Positions 1 through 9,808 of a DNA stretch of 64,000 nucleotides are shown piece by piece. Within the stretch, counting starts at the first letter, position 1. Each line of letters begins with the position of its first letter. The notes under the pieces are model-generated. The model saw nothing but the letters and a program-made list of their open reading frames with translations. It made no database searches and was not told where the DNA came from. The stretch lies in assembly GCF_014694385.1 (NCBI RefSeq), contig NZ_JAAOCA010000023.1:1-64000 (forward strand). The letters are read 5' to 3'. The translations under genes and the position numbers were made by a program. The stretch is from Pseudomonas typographi. Lineage in GTDB: Bacteria > Pseudomonadota > Gammaproteobacteria > Pseudomonadales > Pseudomonadaceae.

Positions 1-93
1 GGGCTGGGCTGGGATCATGACGAAAATGTTGCACCCTCCCGTTGATCGCGACAAACGAGATTAACGCGGGCTATGTGTGAGAAAATCGAACGC

Positions 94-993
94 ATGCTCA
101 ATTCATTGCCCCCGCTCAATGCCATACGTGCCTTTGTTTGCGCGGCGCGCCACCAGAGTTTTACGCTCGCTGCCAGTGAACTGCATGTGACCCACAGCGC
201 AGTCAGCCGCCAGGTAAAGGCATTGGAAGCGTACCTGGGGGTGCGCCTGTTCGAGCGGCGTATTCGCCAGGTGAGCCTGACGGTGGAGGGGCTAAGGTTC
301 TTCGCACAGGCTGAAGCGGCGTTGAGCCAAATCGTCGCGGCGGCCCAGTCGGTCATGGGCCAGATGCCTTCGCGGGTGGTCAAGATCAATGTCCGCCCCT
401 CGTTCGCGGTACGTTGGTTGATCCCTCGGTTGCCTGACTTCGTCGAGCGCTATCCTGGGATCGAACCGCAGGTGCTCACCACGACGCTCCCCCCCGCCAA
501 GGCCACCGACCACTTCGATATCACCGTGCGCCGGGGCCATGAAGGGTGGCCGCCTTCGATCGCGGTTCACCCGTTCCTCGAAGATGAAGCCTGCGTCGTG
601 GCTGCACCGGCCTTGCTCGAAAACCATGCCGTCACCGACCCTTGCGCATTGGCATCCTGCGTAATGCTCTGGTCGCGATCACGCAAGGGCGATTGGGATG
701 CGTGGCTGGCGCACACCGGTATCGCGCCGGTAAAACCGGCTGGGCAGATGCAGTTCGAACATGTGCATTTTGTGTTGCAAGCGGCCATAGACGGTTTGGG
801 CTTTGCCGTGGCGCCGGTGTCATTGGTGTCGGCGGGCATCGCCTCAGGCCAGCTTCGTTGCCCGTTTCCCACGTTACGCATGCCGGTACCGCGCTATTAC
901 TATGGCATTGCCCGCAACGCCGTACCGGAGGCGAGGTTCTTCGCGGCGTGGCTGGAAGATGAGCTGGCCAGGCAGAACCTGGGCCAGGCTTAA
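94..993 (+). CDS. LysR-family transcriptional regulator (GcvA-like)
   Basis: DNA-binding regulator of about 299 residues. The N-terminal winged helix-turn-helix reads LPPLNAIRAF, then a recognition region with HSAVSRQVKALE, typical of the GcvA/AmpR branch. A substrate-binding domain of the usual length follows. An ATG at 73 would add seven residues; I prefer 94 because family members start just before the LPPLxAIRAF motif, but neither start has a strong ribosome site. No target gene is visible because the upstream neighbour lies outside the window. The effector is unknown. Confidence 0.88.
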   Translation: MLNSLPPLNAIRAFVCAARHQSFTLAASELHVTHSAVSRQVKALEAYLGVRLFERRIRQVSLTVEGLRFFAQAEAALSQIVAAAQSVMGQMPSRVVKINVRPSFAVRWLIPRLPDFVERYPGIEPQVLTTTLPPAKATDHFDITVRRGHEGWPPSIAVHPFLEDEACVVAAPALLENHAVTDPCALASCVMLWSRSRKGDWDAWLAHTGIAPVKPAGQMQFEHVHFVLQAAIDGLGFAVAPVSLVSAGIASGQLRCPFPTLRMPVPRYYYGIARNAVPEARFFAAWLEDELARQNLGQA

Positions 994-1006
994 CGCCAGT
1001 GGAACC

Positions 1007-1705
1007 CTAGGCAGGGTTAGCAAGCACCTCCAGCACCTGAATATGCGCCGCATGAGGGTAGTGCCAACGCACGTCTACGTCCCAAAGCCGAACGCCGTAG
1101 CGGCGCTGCGGCGGCGGTACTTGATAGGCCGGCCGTGGGTCTTGCGCCAGGCATTGTTCGATCAGCGCCACCAGTGGCTCGCCCAGGCGCTGGCCATGGG
1201 CGGCGGCGGCCGCCAGTGCGGCGGCCTCCCAACCCACGGTGACCTGTTGCGGCGCTGCCGCGGCCATGTGGTTATGTGCTTGTGCCACATGGTCGGCATA
1301 AGGCACGTAGGGTTTTATGTCCAATACCGGGGTGCCGTCTAGCAGGTCGATGCCCGAAAGGTACAAGCGCCCAGGTTCCACACGCTCCAGGCGCACCACC
1401 GACTGGCCGATGCCATTGGGTCGGTGGGTGGCACGGGTGGCGAACACGCCCACGCTGCGGTTACCGCCTAACCGGGGTGGGCGCACTTTCAGCCGTGGGC
1501 TTTGCTCCAATGCCTGGTGGAACAAAAACAGCAACCACACGTGGCTGGCCTGTTCCAGGCCTTGTACGGCTTCGCCGGTGTCGAACGGGGGAACCAGCTC
1601 CAGCACGCCGCGCGCCGCGGGCGCCAGCGCCGGCTGGCGGGGAATGGCGAATTTTTCCTTGAAGCAGCTACGCACGTAGCCCACGGGTTCGACCAGGTGC
1701 TGCAT
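1007..1705 (-). CDS. trmO: tRNA (N6-threonylcarbamoyladenosine(37)-N6)-methyltransferase TrmO
   Basis: TrmO (TsaA/YaeB family) uses SAM to methylate t6A37 of ANN-decoding tRNAs such as tRNA-Thr. The 232-residue length is normal. Family landmarks are an N-terminal EPVGYVRSCFKEKFAIPRQ stretch, then RPPRLGGNRSVGVFATR and THRPNGIGQSVVRL around residues 75-105, and a DIKPYVPYAD motif. Its ATG lies one base after the stop of the DUF1456 gene upstream on the minus strand, so the two are probably co-transcribed. Assignment rests on motif recall. Confidence 0.93.
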   Translation of the reverse strand: MQHLVEPVGYVRSCFKEKFAIPRQPALAPAARGVLELVPPFDTGEAVQGLEQASHVWLLFLFHQALEQSPRLKVRPPRLGGNRSVGVFATRATHRPNGIGQSVVRLERVEPGRLYLSGIDLLDGTPVLDIKPYVPYADHVAQAHNHMAAAAPQQVTVGWEAAALAAAAAHGQRLGEPLVALIEQCLAQDPRPAYQVPPPQRRYGVRLWDVDVRWHYPHAAHIQVLEVLANPA

Positions 1706-1706
1706 G

Positions 1707-2168
1707 TTAGCCGCGCACGCGCAGGGTCAAACCCTTGAGGAAATTACGCAGCAGTTGATCGCCGCAGGGCCGGAAGTTACTGTGGCCGGCTTTGCGGAAC
1801 AACGCGCTCAGCTCAGGCTTGGACACTTCGAATTGCACCGACTCGAGGATCTGGCGGATGTCATCCTCTTTCAGCTCGAAGGCCACGCGCAGTTTTTTCA
1901 GCACGTCGTTGTTGGTAACCGGCACCACGATAGGCAATGCGGGGCGGCTGTCGTCCTTGCCGCGCTTGTACACCACCAAGCCGTCGAGAAAATGCGCCAT
2001 GACTTCGTCCGGGCAGCGCACGAAGCCTTCTTCCTCTTCTTTTTTAAGGTAGTGGGCAATGTCGGCCACGGTGACCGTTAACCCAGCCAGCTTGATAATG
2101 TCGACCAGTTTGCCGTCGCCCACATTCAGCAGGTAACGCACGCTGCGCAGTACATCGTTGAGTATCAT
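1707..2168 (-). CDS. DUF1456 (YehS-like) family protein
   Basis: A 153-residue cytoplasmic protein of the DUF1456/YehS family, function unknown. It consists of two similar halves, each opening with the sequence NDVLRSVRYLL or NDVLKKLRVAF and containing an acidic helical motif, so it looks like an internal duplication. The open frame extends 71 codons further upstream, but that extension is low-complexity and spans the GTGGCA repeat; the ATG at 2168 matches the family start. It reads directly into trmO. Confidence 0.85.
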   Translation of the reverse strand: MILNDVLRSVRYLLNVGDGKLVDIIKLAGLTVTVADIAHYLKKEEEEGFVRCPDEVMAHFLDGLVVYKRGKDDSRPALPIVVPVTNNDVLKKLRVAFELKEDDIRQILESVQFEVSKPELSALFRKAGHSNFRPCGDQLLRNFLKGLTLRVRG

Positions 2169-2253
2169 CGGTTTGCCCGTTCCCTTGCCAAAAACAGCGG
2201 CATTGTAGCCTAACCGCCCAGGCGATTCTGGCCTGGGTATGCTCGGGGCGGCC

Positions 2254-2281
2254 GTGGCAGTGGCAGTGGCAGTGGCAGTGG
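2254..2281. repeat. GTGGCA hexanucleotide tandem repeat
   Basis: Four perfect GTGGCA copies followed by a partial fifth lie between the rimO stop and the DUF1456 start. The array length is a multiple of three. It would lie in the 5' leader if rimO and the DUF1456 gene share a transcript. Confidence 0.8.
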
Positions 2282-2316
2282 CCAGGCCGGTGGGGGGGCG
2301 CGCCGGCCTGGCGGGG

Positions 2317-3657
2317 TCAGACGGTTTCGGCCCAGAGGTCGTACTCATCGGCATTGGTGATGCGGCAGCGCACTTTGTCACCGGGCTTCAAGTTGCGGTC
2401 GGTGTTGATATAAACGTTGCCGTCGATTTCTGGAGCGTCGAAGAAACTGCGGCCAACCGGGCCTTGTTCATCCACTTCGTCGACCAGTACTTCGATTTCC
2501 CGGCCCACACGCTGCTGCAAGCGGGCACTGCTGATGGCTTGCTGGTGGGCCATGAAGCGCTCCCAGCGTTCTTGTTTGATCGCCTCGGGCACCGGGCCGG
2601 CCAAGTCATTGGCAGGTGCGCCGTCCACGGGCGAATACTGGAAGCAGCCCACCCGGTCGAGCTGGGCTTCACTGAGCCAGTCGAGCAGGTATTGGAAGTC
2701 TTCTTCGGTTTCCCCAGGGAAACCCACGATGAAGGTCGAACGGATGATCAGGTCTGGGCACTGCTCACGCCAGGCCTTGATGCGCGCCAGGGTTTTGTCT
2801 TCGAACGCAGGCCGCTTCATGGCCTTGAGGATTTTCGGGCTGGCATGCTGGAAGGGGATGTCCAGATAAGGCAGCAATTTGCCCGCGGCCATCAGCGGGA
2901 TGATGTCGTCCACATGCGGATAGGGGTACACATAATGCAAGCGCACCCACACGCCCAGCGTGCCGAGCGCCTCGCACAGTTCGGCCATACGGGTTTTGAC
3001 CGGCTGGCCGTTCCAGAAGCCGGTGCGGTATTTCACATCCACCCCGTAGGCGCTGGTGTCTTGAGAAATCACCAACAGCTCCTTGACCCCAGCCTTGACC
3101 AGCCGCTGGGCTTCATCGAGCACGTCGCCCACCGGGCGGCTGACCAGTTTGCCGCGCATCGACGGGATGATGCAAAAGCTGCAACTGTGGTTGCAGCCTT
3201 CGGAGATCTTCAGGTAGGCGTAGTGGCGTGGGGTCAGCTTGATCCCTTGCGGGGGCACCAGGTCGACCAGCGGGTTGTGCTCGCGGTTGGGCGGCACCAC
3301 CTCATGCACCGCGTTGACCACTTGCTCGTACTGCTGCGGCCCGGTAACGGCGAGCACGCTCGGGTGCACGTCACGGATGGCGTTCTCTTCGACGCCCATG
3401 CATCCGGTAACGATCACCCGGCCGTTTTCAGCGATCGCTTCGCCGATCACCTCGAGCGATTCGGCCTTGGCGCTGTCAATGAAGCCGCAGGTATTGACCA
3501 CCACCACGTCGGCGTCTTGGTAGGTGGGTACGACGTCGTAACCTTCCATGCGCAGTTGCGTCAGGATGCGTTCGGAGTCGACGAGGGCCTTGGGGCAGCC
3601 CAGCGATACGAAACCGACACTGGGTGCCTTCTTGGGCGCAGCGGTGGGGGTGGTCAT
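2317..3657 (-). CDS. rimO: Ribosomal protein S12 methylthiotransferase RimO
   Basis: Radical-SAM enzyme that adds a methylthio group to a conserved aspartate of ribosomal protein S12. The 446-residue protein shows the N-terminal UPF0004 domain with three cluster cysteines (C21, C57, C86) and the radical-SAM CNHSCSFC motif (C155, C159, C162). A TRAM domain closes the protein. The frame stays open 47 codons upstream, but the ATG at 3657 (MTTPTAAPKKAPSVGFVSLG) is the family start. It is divergent from kup, leaving about 280 bp for both promoters. Confidence 0.97.
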   Translation of the reverse strand: MTTPTAAPKKAPSVGFVSLGCPKALVDSERILTQLRMEGYDVVPTYQDADVVVVNTCGFIDSAKAESLEVIGEAIAENGRVIVTGCMGVEENAIRDVHPSVLAVTGPQQYEQVVNAVHEVVPPNREHNPLVDLVPPQGIKLTPRHYAYLKISEGCNHSCSFCIIPSMRGKLVSRPVGDVLDEAQRLVKAGVKELLVISQDTSAYGVDVKYRTGFWNGQPVKTRMAELCEALGTLGVWVRLHYVYPYPHVDDIIPLMAAGKLLPYLDIPFQHASPKILKAMKRPAFEDKTLARIKAWREQCPDLIIRSTFIVGFPGETEEDFQYLLDWLSEAQLDRVGCFQYSPVDGAPANDLAGPVPEAIKQERWERFMAHQQAISSARLQQRVGREIEVLVDEVDEQGPVGRSFFDAPEIDGNVYINTDRNLKPGDKVRCRITNADEYDLWAETV

Positions 3658-3936
3658 AGGAAAACGGCCTCGGCGAATCACGATCACGGCAAAAAGGCGC
3701 AAGAGTATACAGCTATTTGCTGTGTTTAGAGCCTGGGCAAGCGACGGATAGCCGCCTTGGTTGCCAGGTTTCGGTTCAACCCGCCCCCGGGCGTTCACAT
3801 GGCCGGCGTTTTACCGGCACATATCGGCGAATGCTGCGCTATGCTTCGCCGCGTCGCGCGGCCTGGGCTGTGCACGGTTTCAATAGGGCGCCTGCCTATT
3901 TTAGGCGGGGCCGACCATAGGCTGCAGGAGAAGTGG

Positions 3937-5835
3937 ATGGTTCACGCAAGCGGTGAGGTTCGGGAAGGCCGCCAGGCCGCCGGGCCGCTGAGTATTCTGA
4001 TGGCCGCGGTGGGCGTTGTGTATGGCGATATCGGCACCAGCCCGTTGTACACCCTCAAGGAGGTGTTCACCGGTGGCTATGGTGTAGCGGCCAGCCATGA
4101 CGGAGTATTGGGCATCCTGTCGTTGATATTCTGGGCGCTGGTTTGGGTGGTTTCGATCAAGTACGTACTGTTCGTGCTGCGCGCCGACAATGAAGGCGAG
4201 GGCGGTACCATGGCCCTGTTGGCGCTGGCCCGCCGCGCCGCCCTGGGCTATCCCAAGCTCGGCGCGGTATTGGTGGTGTTCGGCCTGTGTGGCACGGCGT
4301 TGTTCTACGGCGACAGCATGATTACCCCGGCGGTGTCGGTGTTGTCGGCGGTCGAGGGGTTGGAATTGGCGATGGATGGCATCAAGCACTTGGTGGTACC
4401 TATTACCCTGGTGATCTTGATTGGCCTGTTCATATTGCAAAAGCACGGGACCGCGCAAATCGGCAAGTTGTTTGGCCCGGTCATGGTGTGCTGGTTCGGC
4501 GTATTGGGGTTATTGGGTATCTATGGCATCTACCAGCACCCCGAAGTGCTGAAGGCACTCAACCCGGCATGGGTGTTGCGTTTTTTCGAGGTGCACCCGG
4601 GTATCAGTGTGTCGGTGCTCGGCGCCGTTGTGCTGGCCTTGACCGGCGCCGAGGCGTTGTATGCCGACCTGGGCCACTTTGGCCGTAAACCGATCGCCCG
4701 CGCCTGGTTCGCCTTGGTGCTGCCAGCGCTGGTGCTCAATTATTTCGGCCAAGGCGCCCTGCTGCTGGGCGATGCTGAAGCCGTGCGCAACCCCTTCTTT
4801 TTATTGGCACCGAGCTGGGCGTTGGTGCCGATGATCGTGCTCTCCACCGTTGCCACGGTCATCGCCTCGCAAGCCGTGATTTCGGGCGCGTTCTCGTTGA
4901 CCCACCAGGCCATTCAGTTGGGTTACATCCCGCGCATGCACATCCAGCACACCTCTAGCAGCGAGCAAGGGCAAATCTACATCAGCGCGGTGAATTGGAC
5001 GCTGATGGTTGGGGTGATCCTACTGGTGCTGGGTTTCAAATCGTCCGGCGCCCTGGCGTCGGCTTACGGGGTGGCGGTAACCGGCACCATGTTGTGCACC
5101 ACGGTGATGCTGTCGGTGGTGGTCCTGCGCCTGTGGCGGTGGCCGCCCTTGTTGAGCGTGCCTCTGTTGCTGGGCTTTCTCGCGGTAGACTTGCTGTTCT
5201 TCACCGCCAACGTGCCGAAGATCATCCAGGGCGGGGCGTTTCCGGTGGTCGCGGGTATCGCGTTGTTTATCCTCATGAGCACTTGGAAGCGTGGCAAGCA
5301 ATTGTTGGTGGAGCGTATCGACGAGGGCAGCCTGCCGCTGCCGATCTTCATTGCCAGCATTCGCATACAGCCGCCGCACCGGGTGCAGGGCACCGCGGTG
5401 TTTCTCACCGCCCGCCCAGCCGCGGTGCCCCACGCACTGCTGCATAACCTGCTGCACAACCAAGTGCTGCACGAGCAGGTGGTATTGCTGACGGTGGTCA
5501 ACGAAGACAGCCCACGGGTGCCCAGGGAGCAGCGTATCGACGTGGAGGCCTACGGTGAAGGGTTCTTCCGGGTGATACTGCATTACGGCTTCATGGACGA
5601 ACCCGACGTGCCGGCGGCATTGGCGCTATGCCGCCTCGACGGCCTGGACTTCACCCCCATGCGCACCACGTATTTCCTTAGCCGGGAAACCGTCATCTCT
5701 TCGAAGCTCAGGGGCATGGCACGTTGGCGCGAAAACTTGTTTGCGTTCATGCTCAAGAACGCAAACGGCAACTTGAAGTTCTTCCGGTTGCCGCTGAACA
5801 GGGTGATCGAATTGGGGACGCAGGTGGAGATATAG
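3937..5835 (+). CDS. kup: Low-affinity K+ uptake protein Kup
   Basis: Inner-membrane potassium/proton symporter of 632 residues, the normal size for Kup/HAK/KUP transporters. The signature GDIGTSPLY is at residues 30-38, followed by about twelve hydrophobic segments and a soluble C-terminal domain of about 170 residues. The start at 3937 has a good ribosome site (CAGGAGAAG) and sits just before the conserved GPLSILMAAVGVVYG segment; the open frame begins 60 codons earlier without family similarity. It is convergent with the hydrolase gene, with a shared terminator between. Confidence 0.96.
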   Translation: MVHASGEVREGRQAAGPLSILMAAVGVVYGDIGTSPLYTLKEVFTGGYGVAASHDGVLGILSLIFWALVWVVSIKYVLFVLRADNEGEGGTMALLALARRAALGYPKLGAVLVVFGLCGTALFYGDSMITPAVSVLSAVEGLELAMDGIKHLVVPITLVILIGLFILQKHGTAQIGKLFGPVMVCWFGVLGLLGIYGIYQHPEVLKALNPAWVLRFFEVHPGISVSVLGAVVLALTGAEALYADLGHFGRKPIARAWFALVLPALVLNYFGQGALLLGDAEAVRNPFFLLAPSWALVPMIVLSTVATVIASQAVISGAFSLTHQAIQLGYIPRMHIQHTSSSEQGQIYISAVNWTLMVGVILLVLGFKSSGALASAYGVAVTGTMLCTTVMLSVVVLRLWRWPPLLSVPLLLGFLAVDLLFFTANVPKIIQGGAFPVVAGIALFILMSTWKRGKQLLVERIDEGSLPLPIFIASIRIQPPHRVQGTAVFLTARPAAVPHALLHNLLHNQVLHEQVVLLTVVNEDSPRVPREQRIDVEAYGEGFFRVILHYGFMDEPDVPAALALCRLDGLDFTPMRTTYFLSRETVISSKLRGMARWRENLFAFMLKNANGNLKFFRLPLNRVIELGTQVEI

Positions 5836-5840
5836 CGAAC

Positions 5841-5866
5841 AGGCAACCGCCGTAGCGGTTTTGCCT
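5841..5866. terminator. Bidirectional hairpin terminator between kup and the hydrolase gene
   Basis: The arms AGGCAACCGC and GCGGTTTTGCCT form a near-perfect stem around CGTA. It lies immediately after the kup stop and just before the stop of the convergent gene, so it could serve both. Confidence 0.6.
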
Positions 5867-5879
5867 GGGGGCTTGCCGC

Positions 5880-7163
5880 TTAGGGCGTCGCTTTACCGGT
5901 CCACTGATCGATGACCGCAATCAGTTTCTTGGCCAGCGCCGGGTAGTTTTCATCGAAGTGGTGCCCGCCTGGAAGTTTGAGTTTCTGGCCTACGGCGGTG
6001 GCCTCGGTGCAGCCGCTTTCGCCGGTTTCTTCTTCACCGTAAACGCATAGCACTTTCCCGGCCGGTAGTTTGGCCATTTCCGGGCCGGTGGGGGCTTCTT
6101 TACCTTCCTGGCCGAGCCAGCCTTCGACTTCAATCTCGAAGCTGCCACTGCGGGCGAAGGCCAGCAAAATCATACCGTCCACGCGCTTCTTGTCGTCTTC
6201 GCCCAGGCGGTTGTAGATCGCCGGCAGTACGTCGGCGCCGAATGAATAACCGGCCAGTATGAAGTGCTTGGCGCCCCATTTGTGCCGGTAATACTCCATC
6301 ACTTCGGCCAGGTCTTCGGCGCTTTCTTCTGGGGCCTTGTGCTGCCAGTAGTAACGCAACGTGTCGATACCCACCACCGGGTAACCCAACTGTGCCATAT
6401 CCCCGGCCACATCTTTGTCCAGGTCGCGCCAGCCGCCGTCGCCGGACAAGAAAAGCGTCACGGTGTCGCTAGCGTTTGTGGCGGGCACTTCCACCACCGG
6501 CATCTTCAGCGCGGCCGCTTCTTCGCCCAGCAGGGCTTGGACCAACTGCGCCTTGAGCAGCTCGGGCAGTTTCACGTCGTAGTCCGAAATACTGTTCTCG
6601 GCATTGGCTTGGCCACGCACGAACGCGGCGGCGGTGTCGTCCGGCCAGTCGTTCCACGCCACGTACCAGTGGCCATGCTCGGCTTTCTTGGCCCACTCGA
6701 GGGTGCAGCCGGTTTGTTCCAAGGCAAAGCCCACCGACACCGCCTTGGCCTTGTCGTTGCTTTGCCCTGCCAGCCAATTCCACGCTTCTGAGCCGCCGAT
6801 GGCGATGCCACCAACCACGTTGGGGGGGCTGCCCAGTTGTTGCAGGCCAGCCTGGAAAGCAGCCTGCTGCAGGTTACAGTCGGTTTTGGGCAGTATGACC
6901 TGCACGATCTTCGCAGCGGCCTGGCGGCTAAGGTCAGACAACTGCTTGTCGCTCAAGGCTTCTTCCGCGGGTACCGCCAGCAGCACCTGGTTGCGGGCAC
7001 TCTGCCCAGGCACCACCTCGGTGGCGGCACTGCCATCGCTTAAGGTCCGTTGCTGCAGCGTGGGCGCCGGTATCGGGCGGTTCCACCACCCGTAGCCAGC
7101 CGCTGCCACGGCTATCAGCACAACCAGCGTAATCAATACTGCGCGCCAGTAACGTCGAATCAT
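5880..7163 (-). CDS. VirJ/AcvB-type serine hydrolase, probable alanyl-phosphatidylglycerol hydrolase
   Basis: A 427-residue envelope protein with an N-terminal membrane anchor (residues 7-27) and a C-terminal alpha/beta-hydrolase domain of the AcvB/VirJ family. The nucleophile elbow GYSFGAD puts the catalytic serine near 308, and a late HH pair near 401-402 could supply the histidine. Its start overlaps the mprF stop by one base (TGATG), so the two form an operon. In P. aeruginosa the equivalent gene, PA0919, encodes a hydrolase that removes alanine from alanyl-phosphatidylglycerol made by the adjacent synthase. The same role is inferred here from order and family. Confidence 0.88.
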   Translation of the reverse strand: MIRRYWRAVLITLVVLIAVAAAGYGWWNRPIPAPTLQQRTLSDGSAATEVVPGQSARNQVLLAVPAEEALSDKQLSDLSRQAAAKIVQVILPKTDCNLQQAAFQAGLQQLGSPPNVVGGIAIGGSEAWNWLAGQSNDKAKAVSVGFALEQTGCTLEWAKKAEHGHWYVAWNDWPDDTAAAFVRGQANAENSISDYDVKLPELLKAQLVQALLGEEAAALKMPVVEVPATNASDTVTLFLSGDGGWRDLDKDVAGDMAQLGYPVVGIDTLRYYWQHKAPEESAEDLAEVMEYYRHKWGAKHFILAGYSFGADVLPAIYNRLGEDDKKRVDGMILLAFARSGSFEIEVEGWLGQEGKEAPTGPEMAKLPAGKVLCVYGEEETGESGCTEATAVGQKLKLPGGHHFDENYPALAKKLIAVIDQWTGKATP

Positions 7164-9808
7164 CAGCGTTTCACCAATCCAGTCAGGCCACCTGCAATCA
7201 AGGCGGCGGTGTCGGCCAGTGCCACGAGCGGATCGAGGCCCGCCGGCACGGCCATGTAGCGAGGTTCCCAGTCGGGCTGGAATTTGTCTTTGAAGCGGCG
7301 CAAGCCTTGGAAGTTGTACAGTTGCTCACCGCGGGTGAATACCATGGACCCCAGCCGCTGGGCCAGCGGTGCACCCCTACGTGGTTGCAGCCCCGACAGT
7401 GGCACCATCCCCAGGCTGAATTTAGCGTAGCCGGCGGCTTTATAATGCTGGATCAGCCCGACCATCATGAACTCCATCGTGAGCTTCGGCGCCTCGGGGT
7501 GCGAACGCATGAGGTCAAGGCTTGCCAATTGCTTGCTATTGGTTTCCAACAGGTTGGCGAAGGCTACCGGGCGGCCTTCGAAGTGAACGATCACAATCCG
7601 AAAATGCTTGAGGTATTCGGGGCTGAAGCGGCCCAGGGAGAAACCTTTCTCGCGCACATTTTTACCGGAAAGCCACGCGTCGGAGATGATTTTAAGTTCA
7701 TCCAACGGCGCCTGGCCGGCTTCATACACTTGCATCGATAAGCCGTCGCGGGTGCCGCGGTTCCAGGTGTAGCGCAGGTCTTTCATTTCTTTGCCCTTGG
7801 CTTCGAGGTCGAAGCCATGCAAATCGACCCGGGCCTCTTCGCCCAGCTTGATCGCGGTCAGGCCGATATCCATGTAGTACGGCAGGTTCTCGGCGCGTAC
7901 CTGGTAGAACACTGGGCGGGCGTGGTGGAAGTCGCAGAGGTCGCGGAACTGCCAGATCATTTCTGCCCGCGGCTGGGTCGGGCCGATAGGGTCGTAAAGC
8001 GCCACCAGGCTGCGGCCACGGCGGGCATACATAATGAAGGCCTTGTTCTGGGGGTGAAACAACAGCGCCTTGTCGCCTGTCAGCGCCAGCCCGCCGTCGG
8101 GTTGGTGCGAGGCTTTGAGGATTTTTGCCGCGCGTTCGAGCTCTTCTTCGCTGGGTAAATGTATAACCGGGCGGGCCGTGCGCAGCAGCCAGGTGAGCGC
8201 GACGATGATCAACAGCACCGCACTGCCCAGCGCCGAGCGCAGGCCACGTGGGGCATCGGCGTCCAGTGCGAACTGCCACCACAGCTTGGTGCTGTAGGGC
8301 ACATCCCGATAGGCAAAAAACAGCAGCCAGATCGACGCACCCACCACGCAGGTAGCGGCGATCAGGAACAGTGGCGACAGCGGCAGTTCCATCAGCCGGC
8401 TGGGGCGGTAGAAAGAGCGGCGGAACACGCCAAGCAGCGATGCGGTGGTGATCAGGATGCAAGCCTCTTCCCAATCAAAGCCCTTGAGCAATGACATCAG
8501 CGCGCCGGCCAGCAACAGCACCATGGTCAGCATCCATGCGGCAGACAGGCGCCGGCGCAGGCCCTGCGCCAGTAACAAACACAGCACGCCGATCAGGCTG
8601 GCGATGAAGTGCGAGGCGTCTATCAGCCGATGCGGCAGCAAAAAACCCATGTGTTCCAGGCGGGTGTCGATTTCCGGTGTGGCGCCCGAAAACAGCAGCA
8701 CCACCCCGGAGAGAAACACCAACACCGCCAGGATCGGCGCGGCCAGCCCTGACGCCACGCGGATGGCTTGGCGCGCGAACAGCAGGCGGCGGCCTTCATG
8801 GACCAGCAGCACCAGGCAGGCCACCAAAAACGGCAGCACCACGTAGATCAGGCGGTACAGCAGCAGCGCTGCGGCCAGAGGCGCGGCGCCCAGTTGGTCG
8901 GCGAACGCGGCCAGCAGGATCGCCTCGAACACGCCCACGCCACCGGGCACATGGCTCAGCACGCCCGCCGCCAAGGCCAGTAGGTACACCAGCACGAAGG
9001 CGCCAAACGGTGGGGCTTCCGGTAGCAGGCAATACAGCACCGTTGCCGCAGCGGCCACGTCCAGTGCGGTGATCAACAACTGCAGGGCGGTGAGCTTTAC
9101 CGAGGGCAAGCGCAGGGTTTTGCTACCCACGCGCACCACCAGGTTGTGCGGGTAGGGTTGTGCCTCTACGCGGCGCCGATAAACGCCCACCGCCAGGGCC
9201 ACGAAAAGCACCAGCACGGCCACGGCCAGCAAACCCAGCAAGGGCGCTGGAATCCGCAAGGCGGTTGCGGCGGCCTGCACGTCGCTCAAGGTGGCGAGGG
9301 CGGCGAGTGGGGGGAGGGCGCAGCCCAACGACAATGCAGCGAACAGCGACATCCGGGCGACTTCCCCGGCGCCCACGCCCAGGCGCGAGTACAACCGGTA
9401 GCGTACCGAGCCGCCCGATAGCAGCGCCAAGCCTACCGCGTTGCCGATGGCGAACGCGGTAAAGCCGCCCAAGGCCAGCGAGCGCTTCGTCAGGGCAGCC
9501 CCCGCGTATCGGGCGGCGGACCACTCATAGCCCAGCAGAATCAAAAAACCCACCACCGTCGCGCCCAAGGCGCCCAGTAATGCGCTGCTGGGCGTGCTCA
9601 GTACGGCGTCATGCAGGGCATAGAGGTCAAGCTCGGCAAGCATGTGCCGGCAGGCAAGCAAAGCGATCGCGAACATCACCAGCGTTACCCCCAGGCCGAT
9701 AGGCTGGCGGTTGCGGCTCAACCATTGCAGCCAGCGCGGGCGGGGCGAACGGGGTGGTGCGGTTACAGTGGCGGTGTCGTTTACGTCAGGCTTCTCAAGG
9801 CGCATCAA
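7163..9808 (-). CDS. mprF: MprF-type aminoacyl-phosphatidylglycerol synthase/flippase
   Basis: Inner-membrane enzyme that transfers an amino acid from aminoacyl-tRNA to phosphatidylglycerol and flips the product, reducing the net negative charge of the membrane and sensitivity to cationic peptides. The 881 residues divide into a multi-spanning N-terminal region (about 1-530) and a C-terminal DUF2156 synthase domain containing LTGDKALLFHP and LMRSHPEAPKLTMEFMMVGL. P. aeruginosa MprF makes alanyl- rather than lysyl-phosphatidylglycerol, and the linked hydrolase supports that specificity here; this cannot be read from the sequence alone. Two consecutive ATGs (9808, 9805) are possible starts. Confidence 0.94.
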   Translation of the reverse strand: MMRLEKPDVNDTATVTAPPRSPRPRWLQWLSRNRQPIGLGVTLVMFAIALLACRHMLAELDLYALHDAVLSTPSSALLGALGATVVGFLILLGYEWSAARYAGAALTKRSLALGGFTAFAIGNAVGLALLSGGSVRYRLYSRLGVGAGEVARMSLFAALSLGCALPPLAALATLSDVQAAATALRIPAPLLGLLAVAVLVLFVALAVGVYRRRVEAQPYPHNLVVRVGSKTLRLPSVKLTALQLLITALDVAAAATVLYCLLPEAPPFGAFVLVYLLALAAGVLSHVPGGVGVFEAILLAAFADQLGAAPLAAALLLYRLIYVVLPFLVACLVLLVHEGRRLLFARQAIRVASGLAAPILAVLVFLSGVVLLFSGATPEIDTRLEHMGFLLPHRLIDASHFIASLIGVLCLLLAQGLRRRLSAAWMLTMVLLLAGALMSLLKGFDWEEACILITTASLLGVFRRSFYRPSRLMELPLSPLFLIAATCVVGASIWLLFFAYRDVPYSTKLWWQFALDADAPRGLRSALGSAVLLIIVALTWLLRTARPVIHLPSEEELERAAKILKASHQPDGGLALTGDKALLFHPQNKAFIMYARRGRSLVALYDPIGPTQPRAEMIWQFRDLCDFHHARPVFYQVRAENLPYYMDIGLTAIKLGEEARVDLHGFDLEAKGKEMKDLRYTWNRGTRDGLSMQVYEAGQAPLDELKIISDAWLSGKNVREKGFSLGRFSPEYLKHFRIVIVHFEGRPVAFANLLETNSKQLASLDLMRSHPEAPKLTMEFMMVGLIQHYKAAGYAKFSLGMVPLSGLQPRRGAPLAQRLGSMVFTRGEQLYNFQGLRRFKDKFQPDWEPRYMAVPAGLDPLVALADTAALIAGGLTGLVKR

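Noticed and set aside
2239..3729. 496-codon plus-strand open frame
   Set aside because: Exact antisense shadow of rimO in high-GC DNA; no family motifs and no ribosome site.
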